64,000 nucleotides of DNA, taken from contig WRAB01000001.1 in the NCBI GenBank assembly GCA_009780435.1, positions 62,001 through 126,000 on the forward strand, written 5' to 3'. This DNA comes from Oscillospiraceae bacterium (GTDB lineage: Bacteria > Bacillota > Clostridia > Oscillospirales > Oscillospiraceae). The notes under the pieces were generated by a model that was given only the letters and a program-made list of their open reading frames with translations, was not told the origin of the DNA and did not search any database. Below are positions 1-9,231 of this stretch, in pieces (position 1 is the first letter of the stretch; every line of letters starts with the position of its first letter). The translations under genes were made by a program, and so were the position numbers.

Positions 1-1
1 C

Positions 2-1027
2 AACTACTGGGGTCAGGTGCGCAAGTTCTACGGCGGATTTGAAGCTGATCTCACCACACCGGCTACGGATATTTACAAATACGAAATCCCCGGCGGACAG
101 TATTCCAACCTAAAGCCCCAGGTGGAGAATCTAGGGCTGGGAGATCGGTTCCAGGAAGTCAAAGAGATGTACAAAGAAGTCAACGATATGCTGGGCGACA
201 TCGTAAAAGTGACGCCGTCCTCCAAGATGGTTGGCGACTTCGCCATCTTCATGGTAAAAAACGATCTGACCGCCGAAAACATCGTAGAGCGCGGCAAGCA
301 CTTGGCGTATCCGGACTCTGTCGTGAGCTACTTCGAGGGTATGATGGGCCAGCCCCAGGGCGGGTTCCCGAAAGATATCCAAGAGATCGTCCTCAAGGGC
401 AAAGCGCCCATCACCTGCCGGCCCGGTGAACTTCTGCCCCCGGTGGACTTTGTCAAGGTGGAGGAGGAAGTCAAGGCATTCTGCCCGAATCCTACCATGC
501 AGGATCTCGTGTCTTACTGTCTCTATCCCAAAGTATTCCAAGGCTTCCAAGCCAGTGTACAGGCATATTCCGACCTCTCGTACCTGCCTACGGACGTATT
601 CTTCAACGGCCTAGTGCCAAACGAGACTGTGGAAGTGCAGATTGAGGAAGGAAAGACCCTGTTCGTCAAACTGGTCAACCTGGGTGAGCTGGACGAGAAC
701 AATATGCGAAACGTCGTCTTCGAGCTAAACGGCCTCCGCCGGGAGATTTCCATATTGGATACGACCCAGGGCGAAGTCAAGGAAACGGCCACCATGGCAG
801 ACCCCGCCAACCCCATGGAGATTGGGGCTAGCATCCCCGGCATGATCAGCAAGATCAACGTCGCACCGGGCGATGTGGTGAAGGCAAACGACGTGCTCGC
901 CGTCATTGAGGCCATGAAGATGGAGACCATTGTGGTGAGCAAGGCGGACGGTGTGGTTGATAAAATCCTGGTGAGAGAGCATCAGGTGGTGAAAGCCGGA
1001 GAACTGGTGATCCAGATGCGGCCGTAA
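2..1027 (+). CDS. pyc: Pyruvate carboxylase, C-terminal part (5' truncated by window)
   Basis: The reading frame is already open at base 2, so the gene begins outside the window; the GTG at 17 is internal. The visible part covers the end of the carboxyltransferase region (EIPGGQYSNLK near its start, VTPSSKMVGD, then RPGELLPPVDF) and a C-terminal biotin-carrier domain. The biotinyl-lysine lies in EAMKMET near base 910-925. These motifs are typical of pyruvate carboxylase, which makes oxaloacetate from pyruvate for anaplerosis. Whether it is the full-length single-chain enzyme or a separate B subunit cannot be decided here. A strong hairpin follows the stop codon. Confidence 0.9.
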   Translation, partial: NYWGQVRKFYGGFEADLTTPATDIYKYEIPGGQYSNLKPQVENLGLGDRFQEVKEMYKEVNDMLGDIVKVTPSSKMVGDFAIFMVKNDLTAENIVERGKHLAYPDSVVSYFEGMMGQPQGGFPKDIQEIVLKGKAPITCRPGELLPPVDFVKVEEEVKAFCPNPTMQDLVSYCLYPKVFQGFQASVQAYSDLSYLPTDVFFNGLVPNETVEVQIEEGKTLFVKLVNLGELDENNMRNVVFELNGLRREISILDTTQGEVKETATMADPANPMEIGASIPGMISKINVAPGDVVKANDVLAVIEAMKMETIVVSKADGVVDKILVREHQVVKAGELVIQMRP

Positions 1028-1044
1028 CGCAGATAGAAAGTTGC

Positions 1045-1076
1045 AAGGGGTGCAGTCTGTTGACTGCACCCCTTAT
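1045..1076 (+). terminator. Hairpin terminator after pyc
   Basis: A perfect 13-bp stem (AAGGGGTGCAGTC with its complement) and a TGTT loop lie 18 bases after the pyc stop. The following T-tract is weak (TTATTGCTT), so termination may be incomplete. Confidence 0.6.
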
Positions 1077-1089
1077 TGCTTGGCGAAGA

Positions 1090-1222
1090 AAAAGCCTCCC
1101 TCCGGCACTTCGCCCCCCAGAGGGCCTTCTCTTGCCGCAGGGCGGCAATTCACCTTGTGCCACCTCTCAAATTGAGGGAGGCTTTCGCTCCAGCCCTTCG
1201 GCTCCCTCAAAACGAGGGAGCC
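1090..1222. repeat. Intergenic inverted-repeat element
   Basis: AAAGCCTCCCTC at 1091-1102 is matched by GAGGGAGGCTTT at 1174-1185. A second hairpin, GGCTCCCTC/GAGGGAGCC, lies at 1200-1222. The unit sits between the convergent pyc and metY genes and looks like a non-coding MITE/REP-like element. It may also help end metY transcription. Confidence 0.55.
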
Positions 1223-1242
1223 TGTGTATTAGTCCAGTATGC

Positions 1243-2523
1243 CTACCTAAGTCCCCGTGCCAAATCTTCCAGAATATCGTCGATATGCTCTGTCCCGATG
1301 GACAGGCGGATGGTATTGGGTTGAATGCCGCAGAGTTTGAGCTCCGCCTCGCTCATCTGGGAGTGGGTGGTGCTGGCGGGGTGGGTGACGAGGGATTTCA
1401 CATCGCCCACGTTGGCCAAGAGGGAGAACAGGGTCAATTTTTCCACAAAGGATTTGGCCTCCGCAGCGCCGCCTTTGATCTCAAAGGTGAAGATCGACGC
1501 ACCGCCCTGGGGGAAATAGGTCTGATAGAGCTTGTGAGAGGGGTTCGACGGCAGGGACGGGTGGTTAACCCGCTCCACCTGTGGGTGATTTTCGAGATAG
1601 GACACCACGTTCAGCGTGTTCTCCACATGCCGCTCCATCCGGAGGGATAAGGTCTCCAGGCCCTGGAGAAACAGGAAGGAGTGGAAGGGGGAGAGGGCCG
1701 CGCCCATGTCACGCAGGAGGATGATCCGTGCCCGGATAATATAGGTTAGGGGTCCCGCCACTTCTGTGAGCCGTGCGCCGTGATAGCTGGAATCCGGCTC
1801 CGACAGGCCGGGGAAGCGGCCAGAGGCCGCCCAGTCGAATTTGCCGGCGTCTACAAGTACGCCGCCGATGGTAGTGCCGTGGCCGCCGATGAACTTGGTG
1901 GCGGAGTGGATGACAATATCTGCGCCATGTTCGATAGGCCGGAGCAGATAGGGTGTGGCAAAGGTGTTGTCCACAATCAGGGGCAGTCCGTGCCGATGGG
2001 CGATATCCGCAACGGCCCGGATATCTACGAGAGCGGCGTTGGGGTTGCCGATAGTCTCTAAAAAGAGCGCTTTGGTATTGTCCCGAATCTCTTTTTCGAA
2101 GTTGCCGGGATCAACCGGGTCTACAAAGGAGACGGAGATGCCCATATCCGGGAACGTATTGGCGAACAGATTATACGTCCCGCCGTACAGGGTCTTGGCG
2201 GATACGATATGATCCCCGGTGCGGGCGATATTCTGGATGGCATAGGCCGTGGCGGCGGATCCGCTGGCTAAGGCCAGGGCGGCGGCGCCACCCTCTAAGG
2301 CGGCGATTCGGCGCTCGAACACGTCGGTGGTGGGGTTCATAATCCGTGTATAGATATTGCCCGGCTCTTTGAGGGAAAAGCGATCCGCCGCTGAATCGGG
2401 GCTGGGGAATACGTAGGACGTAGTCTGATAGATGGGCACCGCCCGGGCATCTGTGGCCGGATCGGGAGTTTCTTGACCTACGTGAATCTGTTGTGTTTCA
2501 AATCTCCATGTTTGCTCTGCCAT
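1243..2523 (-). CDS. metY: O-acetylhomoserine sulfhydrylase (MetY)
   Basis: This 426-aa PLP enzyme belongs to the Cys/Met metabolism family. The start FETQQIHVGQETPDPATDAR and the segment SATKFIGGHGTTIGGVLVD, which holds the PLP lysine, are typical of O-acetylhomoserine aminocarboxypropyltransferases. These make homocysteine directly from O-acetylhomoserine and sulfide; the longer length compared with cystathionine gamma-synthase (about 380 aa) fits. The ATG has a strong AAGGAGGA site. It is transcribed alone on the minus strand. metK further along the window uses the methionine formed, but no SAM riboswitch was seen upstream of metY. Confidence 0.9.
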   Translation of the reverse strand: MAEQTWRFETQQIHVGQETPDPATDARAVPIYQTTSYVFPSPDSAADRFSLKEPGNIYTRIMNPTTDVFERRIAALEGGAAALALASGSAATAYAIQNIARTGDHIVSAKTLYGGTYNLFANTFPDMGISVSFVDPVDPGNFEKEIRDNTKALFLETIGNPNAALVDIRAVADIAHRHGLPLIVDNTFATPYLLRPIEHGADIVIHSATKFIGGHGTTIGGVLVDAGKFDWAASGRFPGLSEPDSSYHGARLTEVAGPLTYIIRARIILLRDMGAALSPFHSFLFLQGLETLSLRMERHVENTLNVVSYLENHPQVERVNHPSLPSNPSHKLYQTYFPQGGASIFTFEIKGGAAEAKSFVEKLTLFSLLANVGDVKSLVTHPASTTHSQMSEAELKLCGIQPNTIRLSIGTEHIDDILEDLARGLR

Positions 2524-2561
2524 GTATATAGTTCCTCCTTGGTATATTGGCTTTATTGTGT

Positions 2562-2584
2562 TTCTCCCGCCGAAGGCGGGGGAA
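2562..2584. repeat. Short palindrome, CCCGCC-type
   Basis: CCCGCC GAA GGCGGG hairpin between metY and the UPF0210 gene. It is one copy of a family also seen at 7668-7698, 18812-18828 and 58763-58795, all intergenic. Confidence 0.5.
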
Positions 2585-2623
2585 ATGCATGTTCCTGCGC
2601 TTTCGTGCAGGGATATATGCGAT

Positions 2624-3982
2624 CTAATTTTTTAAGCTCTGCATGGGTGCGGGAATGCGCCCGCCCCGGTGGATGAAATCTGCGCTGGACGCCTGATGGG
2701 CCGGCATGATGGGGGCCGAGCCCAGCAGTCCGCCGAACTCGACCAGATCTCCTACAACCCTGCCGGGGGCAGGGATAATCCGCACTGCGGTGGTCTTATG
2801 GTTGACCATGCCGATGGCCGCCTCGTCGGCGATGATGGCGGAGATGGTCTCCGCACTTGTATCGCCGGGGACGGCGATCATATCCAGGCCGACGGAACAG
2901 ACACAGGTCATGGCTTCCAACTTATCTATGGTAATCGCACCCGCTAAAGCGGCGGCGATCATACCCTCATCTTCACTCACTGGGATAAAGGCCCCGGATA
3001 GCCCCCCCACATGGCTGGACGCCATGACGCCGCCCTTTTTCACCGCATCGTTGAGCAGTGCCAGGGCCGCCGTGGTGCCGTGGGTGCCGCAGACTTCCAG
3101 GCCCATCTCCTCTAGGATCCGGGCTACGCTGTCGCCTACGGCAGGGGTGGGGGCCAGGGATAAATCCACCACACCGAAGGGGACGCCAAGACGGCGGGAG
3201 GCCTCTTGGGCCACCAGTTGACCCATCCGGGTGATGCGAAAGGCCGTCTTTTTGATGGTCTCGGCCACTACATCAAAAGGTTCGCCCCGGACGGCCTTCA
3301 ACGCCACATGGACGACGCCGGGGCCGGATACGCCGACATGGATCACCCGTTCCGGCTGTCCGATCCCGTGGAACGCACCGGCCATGAAGGGATTGTCCTC
3401 CACGGCATTACAGAACACCACCAGCTTCGAGCAGGCAGCCCCGCCGGAATCGGCGGTGCGCTCTGCGGCCTGTTTGATGCAGTTGCCCATCATGGCCACG
3501 GCGTCCATATTGATGCCCGCCTTAGTCGTGCCTACGTTGACGCTGGCGCAGACCCGTTCCGTCTCGGCCAAGGCCCGGGGGATGGAGGCGATGAGCCGTC
3601 GGCCACTGTCCGTGAATCCGCTGTGGACCAGGGCGGAGAATCCGCCGATAAAGTTGACGCCCACGTCTTTTGCGGCACGATCTAATATCTTGGCAAAGGG
3701 CGTATAATCCTCGGCCTCTGTACTCGCCGCCACGAGGGAGATAGGGGTGACAGAGATTCGCTTATTGACAATAGGAATCCCAAACTCCGCCTCAATATCC
3801 TGGCCGACTTTGACCAGGTCTTTCGCCGAGGAGACGATTTTGTCGTATATTTTCTCACAGCACCGATTCATATCCGGATCAATGCAGTCCAGGAGACTAA
3901 TCCCCATGGTGATGGTGCGGATATCTAGATGCTGCTGGTCGATCATTTCAATTGTCTGGAGAATTTCTCTGGAATGAATCAT
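2624..3982 (-). CDS. UPF0210 (PFL family) protein
   Basis: A 452-aa protein of the UPF0210/DUF711 family, full length for the group. Despite the family label 'PFL', it is not pyruvate formate-lyase: the glycyl-radical and Cys-Cys active-site motifs are absent. It contains Gly/Ala-rich segments such as [16 protein letters not shown] and [16 protein letters not shown]. Biochemical function is unknown. GGGAGC lies 8 bases before the ATG. The ACT-domain gene ends 39 bases upstream on the same strand; the UPF0237-UPF0210 pair is conserved in many Bacillota and archaea, which suggests the ACT protein senses a ligand for this one. Confidence 0.85.
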   Translation of the reverse strand: MIHSREILQTIEMIDQQHLDIRTITMGISLLDCIDPDMNRCCEKIYDKIVSSAKDLVKVGQDIEAEFGIPIVNKRISVTPISLVAASTEAEDYTPFAKILDRAAKDVGVNFIGGFSALVHSGFTDSGRRLIASIPRALAETERVCASVNVGTTKAGINMDAVAMMGNCIKQAAERTADSGGAACSKLVVFCNAVEDNPFMAGAFHGIGQPERVIHVGVSGPGVVHVALKAVRGEPFDVVAETIKKTAFRITRMGQLVAQEASRRLGVPFGVVDLSLAPTPAVGDSVARILEEMGLEVCGTHGTTAALALLNDAVKKGGVMASSHVGGLSGAFIPVSEDEGMIAAALAGAITIDKLEAMTCVCSVGLDMIAVPGDTSAETISAIIADEAAIGMVNHKTTAVRIIPAPGRVVGDLVEFGGLLGSAPIMPAHQASSADFIHRGGRIPAPMQSLKN

Positions 3983-4021
3983 AGTAGATTGCTCCCTAGT
4001 GCGAAATGCAGATAAAAAATG

Positions 4022-4291
4022 CTAAATACGGTGCATGGCGTCGAAGATGTCCTCCCGCTGGATGCGGATGTCCAGGTTCTTCGCCTTGCCCATCTCCCGG
4101 AGGGCGTCGTGGAGTGCGGCGAAGGGGAGGGGACATTGGCTCATGTCCACCAGCATGTTCATAACGAGAAACTCCTGTAACACCGTCTGACTGATATCCA
4201 ACACATTGACCTGCTGTTCGCTCAAAGCGTTACAGACCGAGGCGATAATGCCCACCTGATCCTGTCCGATGACTGTGACAATGGCTCTCAT
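4022..4291 (-). CDS. ACT domain protein, UPF0237 family
   Basis: An 89-aa stand-alone ACT domain (MRAIVTVIGQDQVGIIASVC) of the UPF0237/GcvR-like type. Such domains bind small ligands, often amino acids, and here probably act with the UPF0210 protein encoded just downstream. AAGGAGC precedes the ATG. Ligand and target are unknown. Confidence 0.85.
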   Translation of the reverse strand: MRAIVTVIGQDQVGIIASVCNALSEQQVNVLDISQTVLQEFLVMNMLVDMSQCPLPFAALHDALREMGKAKNLDIRIQREDIFDAMHRI

Positions 4292-4347
4292 GATGCTTGC
4301 TCCTTTTAGGCTACATAATATAAATTATATGAAACCAGATGCGTACG

Positions 4348-4932
4348 TTATACACTCAAATCCAATTCGTCTAAAGTGAGGGTGAAAGCGGGGATGCAGT
4401 GTTCTAGAAAATAGACGGTCTCCGGCAGGGGAGCATCTAGAATGGAGCGGAGGACTTCCGCCTGGGCTGCTTTGAACTCATCGTTGCCCGCCTTTTGTTC
4501 TTCCAGGCACTTGATATAGGCGGAGAGCCGGTCGGCGGCTTTGATGAGTACATGGATATCTGCGTCTTGTTCATTCAACAAGGGGCCATAGGCCGGTTGC
4601 AGGGGGTCCGGCAGGAGGGAGACTAGCTTGTCCGCCGCTACCTGCTCCACCTGCTTGTAGGCGAATAAAATATCCGGGTTGAGGTATTTGATCGGCGAGG
4701 GCAGATCCCCCGTGAAAATCTCCGACGCGTCGTGATACAGGGCAGCCGTGGCCACCAGATTGGGATCGATCTCCCCGCCGTAGACATCTCGGCGGATTAC
4801 CGCCAATGCGTGGGCGATGACGGCGACCATGTGGCTGTGCTCTTGGATATTCTCTGGCAGGCTGTTGCGCATGAGACCCCAGCGGGTAATATAACGCATC
4901 CGGGAGATGAGGGCGAAAAAGCTATTTTTCAT
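4348..4932 (-). CDS. yfbR: 5'-deoxynucleotidase, YfbR-like HD hydrolase
   Basis: A 194-aa HD-domain phosphohydrolase. The start SFFALISRMRYITRWGLMRN, the metal ligands in EHSHMV and YHDASEIFTGDLPSP, and the late Asp in KAADRLSAYIKCLEEQ match YfbR, which dephosphorylates deoxyribonucleoside 5'-monophosphates. The ATG at 4932 is preferred over an ATG 36 bases upstream because GGAG sits 8 bases ahead of it. It appears to be a single gene with its own promoter. Confidence 0.85.
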   Translation of the reverse strand: MKNSFFALISRMRYITRWGLMRNSLPENIQEHSHMVAVIAHALAVIRRDVYGGEIDPNLVATAALYHDASEIFTGDLPSPIKYLNPDILFAYKQVEQVAADKLVSLLPDPLQPAYGPLLNEQDADIHVLIKAADRLSAYIKCLEEQKAGNDEFKAAQAEVLRSILDAPLPETVYFLEHCIPAFTLTLDELDLSV

Positions 4933-4963
4933 CGTGGCTACTCCGGTCGTTTGATAATATAGC

Positions 4964-4992
4964 ATCATAACACAAAATGCGGGAAGTCACAA
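4964..4992 (-). promoter_or_regulatory. Promoter for yfbR
   Basis: On the minus strand TTGTGA (4987-4992), 17 bases, then TATGAT (4964-4969). The -35 lies inside the hairpin that ends the upstream Opu operon, so terminator and promoter overlap. Confidence 0.5.
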
Positions 4993-5004
4993 GACTTCCC
5001 GCAT
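4971..5004 (-). terminator. Terminator of the Opu operon
   Basis: A perfect 12-bp stem (ATGCGGGAAGTC and its complement) with a 4-base loop, followed on the minus strand by TTTGTG. It lies between the substrate-binding gene and yfbR. Confidence 0.7.
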
Positions 5005-5056
5005 CACGGTTATAGACAAAAAATTGTACAAATTGCAATCGGATTTTGTAGGGCGG

Positions 5057-6007
5057 CTAGATCAACCCCCTGGCCTGTAAGAACTCACGGGCCACCACAT
5101 CCGGCAATTCACCGTCGTTGTCCACTCTGTAGTTCATGGCGATCATATCCGCATTGGTGATCTGGCCGAGGAGACGGCTCACTGCGGCCACTACGTCGGG
5201 GTGATCGGCATAGGAGTCCACGTTGAAGAAGATCAGGGCGTCCATGGGCATGAAGACGTTGCGCTCCTCTTCCAGGGTGACCAGATCTGTGACCAGTTTC
5301 ATGGCATCTGTACCGAATGTGACGATGACATCGACTTCACCGCTCAAAAGGGCCAGATAGCGGGGGCCACCCTCCATAGGGAGAATCTCGCCGAACTGGA
5401 AGCCGTATATCCGCTCTAAACCCAAGAGTCCGTCCTCCCGGTTGGCGAACTCAAAGCTGGGGGCCAGCCGCACAATGTCTTGGATGGCTAAGAGGTCTTC
5501 CACTGTCCGCAGATTGTGTTCTGCGGCAAATTCCGGGGTTGTACTGAGTTCATAGGGCGAATCAAAGCCCAGAGAGCCAATGGGCTTAAAGTTCATCTGC
5601 GCCGGGAGATCTGTCTGTAAGACGTGCATAATTTCGTCCAGAGTATAGGTACCCACGGGCAAATCCAGGGCGTTGATGTAGATGGTAGAGGCATAGTCTA
5701 CATATAGGTCGATTCCACGGGGGCCGCCTAATTGAATTGCCTCTACACAGGGCTGTGTGCCGCCCAGGGCCAGCTTGCGATCAACCTCGTAATCGGTGTG
5801 GGCCTCAATCATGTCGGCCAAGAGATTGCCGAGAATCAACTGTTCGGTGAAGTTCTTGCTCCCGACAGCTATGGTCGGCGCCCCGCTATCGGATAAGGCG
5901 TTCCAGGCGAAAAAGGCCACTGCGATAGCGACAATGGCGACCAGGGCGATGAGTAAAATCCGCTTCTTCCGCTTTTGGGCTAGATATCTTTCCTTTTCAA
6001 CACTCAT
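5057..6007 (-). CDS. opuBC: Glycine betaine/choline-type ABC transporter, substrate-binding protein
   Basis: A 316-aa OpuAC-type solute-binding protein. A basic N-terminus is followed by one hydrophobic segment (about residues 16-36) with no lipobox, so it is probably tethered as a signal anchor. The mature part starts VGSKNFTEQLILGNLLADMI, characteristic of OpuB/OpuC/OsmF-type binding proteins for quaternary ammonium osmolytes. AGGAGA precedes the ATG. It is last in the ATPase-permease-binding protein operon, 33 bases after the permease. The ligand (choline, betaine, carnitine or proline betaine) cannot be read from the sequence. Confidence 0.88.
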   Translation of the reverse strand: MSVEKERYLAQKRKKRILLIALVAIVAIAVAFFAWNALSDSGAPTIAVGSKNFTEQLILGNLLADMIEAHTDYEVDRKLALGGTQPCVEAIQLGGPRGIDLYVDYASTIYINALDLPVGTYTLDEIMHVLQTDLPAQMNFKPIGSLGFDSPYELSTTPEFAAEHNLRTVEDLLAIQDIVRLAPSFEFANREDGLLGLERIYGFQFGEILPMEGGPRYLALLSGEVDVIVTFGTDAMKLVTDLVTLEEERNVFMPMDALIFFNVDSYADHPDVVAAVSRLLGQITNADMIAMNYRVDNDGELPDVVAREFLQARGLI

Positions 6008-6040
6008 AGCACATTCTCCTCTGTATAATAATTTTTAAAA

Positions 6041-6661
6041 CTACGCTGTCACAGCCTTTTCAATCCGGCTGACGATGAAATCCATCAAGAGAGCTAGGAG
6101 GGCGGCGGGGATGGCGCCCGCCAGGATCATATTGGTGTTGAGGGTGGCGATGCCGGAGAAGACCAGATGGCCGAGTCCCCGTCCCCCTGCAAAGGCGGCG
6201 ATAGTCACAAGGCCCACCCCTGCGACAGAGGCGATCCGGACGCCGGTCATAATGACGGGCAGGGCCAGGGGGAACTGGACGTGCCGGAGCATCTGGAGCC
6301 GTGTCATGCCCATGCCCCGGGCCGCCTCAATATACTGGGGGCCGATGTTGAGGATTCCCGCATAGGTGTTTTTTACAATAGGCAACACGGCGTATATGAC
6401 GATTAAGATAATTGCCGTCTGCTCCGTCACACCCACCAGGGGGATCAAAAAACCCAGGAGAGCCAAGCTCGGGACAGCCTGTAGTCCGTTGATAATCAAC
6501 ATGATGGGCGAACTGACACGCCTTACGCTGCTGACCAATATCCCGATAGGCACACCAATTATAACAGCAAAAAAGAGCGCAAAAAGCAGAATTCTGGTGT
6601 GCTCTACCAGAAGTCGTAGAATTTGCTCATGTCGTAGAACGATAAATTCAAAAAATGTCAT
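6041..6661 (-). CDS. opuBB: OpuB/OpuC-type ABC transporter permease
   Basis: A 206-aa inner-membrane permease with about five or six membrane segments and the EAA loop EAARGMGMTRLQMLRHVQFP that contacts the ATPase. Only one permease gene is present, so it would act as a homodimer, unlike systems with two permease genes (OpuBB/BD). GGGAGC lies 8 bases before the ATG. It lies 13 bases from the ATPase gene. Confidence 0.9.
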   Translation of the reverse strand: MTFFEFIVLRHEQILRLLVEHTRILLFALFFAVIIGVPIGILVSSVRRVSSPIMLIINGLQAVPSLALLGFLIPLVGVTEQTAIILIVIYAVLPIVKNTYAGILNIGPQYIEAARGMGMTRLQMLRHVQFPLALPVIMTGVRIASVAGVGLVTIAAFAGGRGLGHLVFSGIATLNTNMILAGAIPAALLALLMDFIVSRIEKAVTA

Positions 6662-6674
6662 ATCACTTGCTCCC

Positions 6675-7631
6675 TTACGCCAATTGGCCGGACAATACAG
6701 CCAACAAATCGCTTACGTGCAGTACGCCGATAGGTTGCGCTGTATCGTTTAGTACCGGCAAATAGGTCAGGTCGTGTTCCCGCAGGATGTTGAGCGCATC
6801 CACAAGCGGTGCATCCGGGCGGACGGAGACGGAAGTGTCGAGGGACAGGCCCTGTATGTCCGTGCTCATAATATCTTCCACCAGCAACAGATGGGGCATC
6901 TGGAACAGGCGGTTTTTCCCCATAAAGCTCCTGACATAGTCGCTGCTCGGATGTTTCAGCAGATTTTTTGGCGTATCCACCTGTTCAATATTGCCCTCGT
7001 TAATGAGGCAGATGCGATCCGCCAGTTTGATGGCTTCAATAATCCCGTGGGTGACGAAGAGGATGGTTTTGTTGAGGGCTCCTTGGATCTTGAGCAATTC
7101 ATCCTGTAACTGCACCCTGGTGATGGGATCCAGGGCGGAGAATGGCTCGTCCATGAGCAGGATGTCGGGGTCCGTGGCCAGGGCCCGGGCGACGCCAATC
7201 CGCTGCTGTTGGCCGCCGGAGAGCTCCCGTGGCTTGCGGTATAGGTATTCGTCTAAATCCAGTCCGATCATCTCCATGACCTTTTTGGTGTTGCGCTCAA
7301 TCTCGTCCAAGGGTTTCTTCTGGATTTTTCCGACGATCTCAATATTTTCTTTCACCGTCATGTGGGGGAACAGGCCCACTTCTTGAATGACATAGCCGAT
7401 CCGCCGCCGGAGGGTGATTTCATCTATGCCGCTGATATCTTGTCCGTCAATGAATATGGAGCCGGAAGTCGGCAAGATTAACTTATTGACCATTTTGAGC
7501 ATGGTTGTTTTTCCGCTCCCGGAATTGCCCAGCAAGACCATCAACTCGCCAGAATCGGCGGTTACATTGACACCTTTTAGGATGGGGTGGCCGTCTACAA
7601 ATTCCTTGTGAATATTTCGGAACTCTATCAT
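6675..7631 (-). CDS. opuBA: OpuB/OpuC-type ABC transporter ATPase with CBS domains
   Basis: A 318-aa ATPase with Walker A GNSGSGKTT, signature LSGGQQQR and Walker B ILLMDEP, followed by a C-terminal CBS region (about residues 250-315, including VRPDAPLVDALNILREHDLT). In OpuA-type systems the CBS module senses ionic strength and gates transport, so osmotic control is likely. First gene of the operon; AGGAG precedes the ATG. Confidence 0.9.
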   Translation of the reverse strand: MIEFRNIHKEFVDGHPILKGVNVTADSGELMVLLGNSGSGKTTMLKMVNKLILPTSGSIFIDGQDISGIDEITLRRRIGYVIQEVGLFPHMTVKENIEIVGKIQKKPLDEIERNTKKVMEMIGLDLDEYLYRKPRELSGGQQQRIGVARALATDPDILLMDEPFSALDPITRVQLQDELLKIQGALNKTILFVTHGIIEAIKLADRICLINEGNIEQVDTPKNLLKHPSSDYVRSFMGKNRLFQMPHLLLVEDIMSTDIQGLSLDTSVSVRPDAPLVDALNILREHDLTYLPVLNDTAQPIGVLHVSDLLAVLSGQLA

Positions 7632-7667
7632 TTGTGTCTCCTAAATTTTTGTATAAATGATACGACT

Positions 7668-7698
7668 GTGTTTCCCCCGCCATAGGCGGGGGAAACAC
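7668..7698. repeat. Perfect 14-bp palindrome
   Basis: GTGTTTCCCCCGCC, ATA, then the exact complement. Best copy of the CCCGCC palindrome family in this window, placed in the leader of the opu operon. It could fold in the mRNA ahead of opuBA. Confidence 0.6.
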
Positions 7699-7742
7699 GA
7701 AAAAACATTTACCGACAGTTTTGTACAGGAGTAATAAAGGAT

Positions 7743-7772
7743 AGTATATCATAAAATAGCGCTCTTTGGTAA
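7743..7772 (-). promoter_or_regulatory. Possible promoter of the opu operon
   Basis: On the minus strand TTACCA (7767-7772), 18 bases, TATACT (7743-7748), about 110 bases upstream of opuBA. The -35 is imperfect. The rest of the 7632-7887 gap shows only the palindrome at 7668-7698. Confidence 0.4.
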
Positions 7773-7887
7773 GAAATCGCCAAAAAATATTCAATAAGTA
7801 GCATTGTGTACAATAAAGTTGGATTATTTCAATTTTGTAATGCAAAATTTTTGGGGGAATTGGTATGAAGCGTCAGAATGTGCAATG

Positions 7888-9231
7888 CTATGCATTTACA
7901 ATCCCCTTGCGCTTCCAGGCGCCGGAGAGATAGCGGATCAAGACAAGGCTCAACCCCACGCCCCAGCCCATGGGGACGGCGGCCCAGATGGCGGTGTAGC
8001 CCAAGATGCCGAAGTGAACTAGGAGATAGGCCACTACAATACGGGTAGTCAATGCAATGGTGATGGAGATGGACGGGGCGAACACGTCTCCTGTACCCTG
8101 GAGGAAGCCGTATAAGACTTTGTAGAAAGAAAACATCACAATGAAGAGGGAGATGTAGCGTAGATATGATATGCCTTGACCCAGCGCCGCCGTCTCTACG
8201 CCGAAGAACGTGATGGCGACAGGGGCAAAGATGTAGACAGCGACACTCAAGACTGCGGCGATGCCAAAGCTCATGCCCTGGGCCGCCCAGAGTCCGCGGC
8301 GTACCCGGTCATAGTTCCCGGCGCCGATGTTCTGTCCGATGAATGTGGTGAGGCCGATCTGGAAGGCGAAGATGGGAATGGCGAGAAACTGATCAATCCG
8401 CCCGGCGGCGGCTACGGCCTGCATGGTAACTGGGCCGAAGCTGTTGACCAGCCGCTGCATAAATAGAAATCCGACTGCTACAGTGCTCTGCTGAAGCACT
8501 GCGGGGCCGCCGAATTTGAGGATGAGTTTACATAATTTGAAATCAAATAAATCTTCGCCGGATTTTGGCCGAAACTCAGGGAAGCGGCGAAACATGTAGA
8601 CAAGCGATACCACAGCAGAGATGGCCTGGGCGATGACAGTGGCTGCTGCCGCTCCGCCCACGCCCCAGTGGAACCCGGCCACAAACAGGAGGGAGAGGGG
8701 GATATTGATGATTGAGGCGATCAGGAGAAAGAACAGGATGGCCCGGCTGTTGCCCAATCCCCGGAGCATGGCAGCTACGGCGTTATAGAGAAACTGGAAT
8801 ATGAGGCCGAGACAGTAGATGCGGATATACAGGAGACTCATCTCAAAAATTTCCTCCGGCACCTGCATCAAACGCCGGAGAAATACGGGGGCCAGCAGAA
8901 GGCCGGCAATGGTGACCAGAAGACTTAGGCCCGTGAGAAATATGAGAATGGTAGAGGCGGCCCGCCGGAGCTTATCGTGCTCTGCGGCCCCAAAGAGCTG
9001 GGCGACGATGACACCGCCGCCCACTCCCATGCCCATGGCCAGGGCCAGGAGTAAAATAACCAGCGGGACGGTAGTTCCGACAGCGGCCAGGGCGTTACTG
9101 CCCACAAAGTTGCCCACAATAACGCCGTCAACGGCGTTATAGAGCTGTTGGAGCAGGTTCCCCGCCATAATGGGTAGTGTGAAGAGCAGAATATGCCTCC
9201 ACACCGCCCCTGTGGTCATGTCTATTTTCAC
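7888..9231 (-). CDS. MATE family efflux transporter
   Basis: A 447-aa membrane protein with about 12 hydrophobic segments and MATE features (LFTLPIMAGNLLQQLYNAVD, AAAGRIDQFLAIPIFAFQIG, ALTTRIVVAYLLVHFGILGY). Such proteins export drugs or metabolites using a Na+ or H+ gradient; the substrate cannot be inferred. The GTG start overlaps the stop of the cysteine desulfurase gene by four bases (GTGA), so the two are translationally coupled, an uncommon pairing. Confidence 0.88.
   Translation of the reverse strand: MKIDMTTGAVWRHILLFTLPIMAGNLLQQLYNAVDGVIVGNFVGSNALAAVGTTVPLVILLLALAMGMGVGGGVIVAQLFGAAEHDKLRRAASTILIFLTGLSLLVTIAGLLLAPVFLRRLMQVPEEIFEMSLLYIRIYCLGLIFQFLYNAVAAMLRGLGNSRAILFFLLIASIINIPLSLLFVAGFHWGVGGAAAATVIAQAISAVVSLVYMFRRFPEFRPKSGEDLFDFKLCKLILKFGGPAVLQQSTVAVGFLFMQRLVNSFGPVTMQAVAAAGRIDQFLAIPIFAFQIGLTTFIGQNIGAGNYDRVRRGLWAAQGMSFGIAAVLSVAVYIFAPVAITFFGVETAALGQGISYLRYISLFIVMFSFYKVLYGFLQGTGDVFAPSISITIALTTRIVVAYLLVHFGILGYTAIWAAVPMGWGVGLSLVLIRYLSGAWKRKGIVNA

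Noticed and set aside
2624-3982. Pyruvate formate-lyase
   Set aside because: The label 'PFL family' is historic. No glycyl radical motif or Cys-Cys pair exists, and the length is half that of the enzyme.
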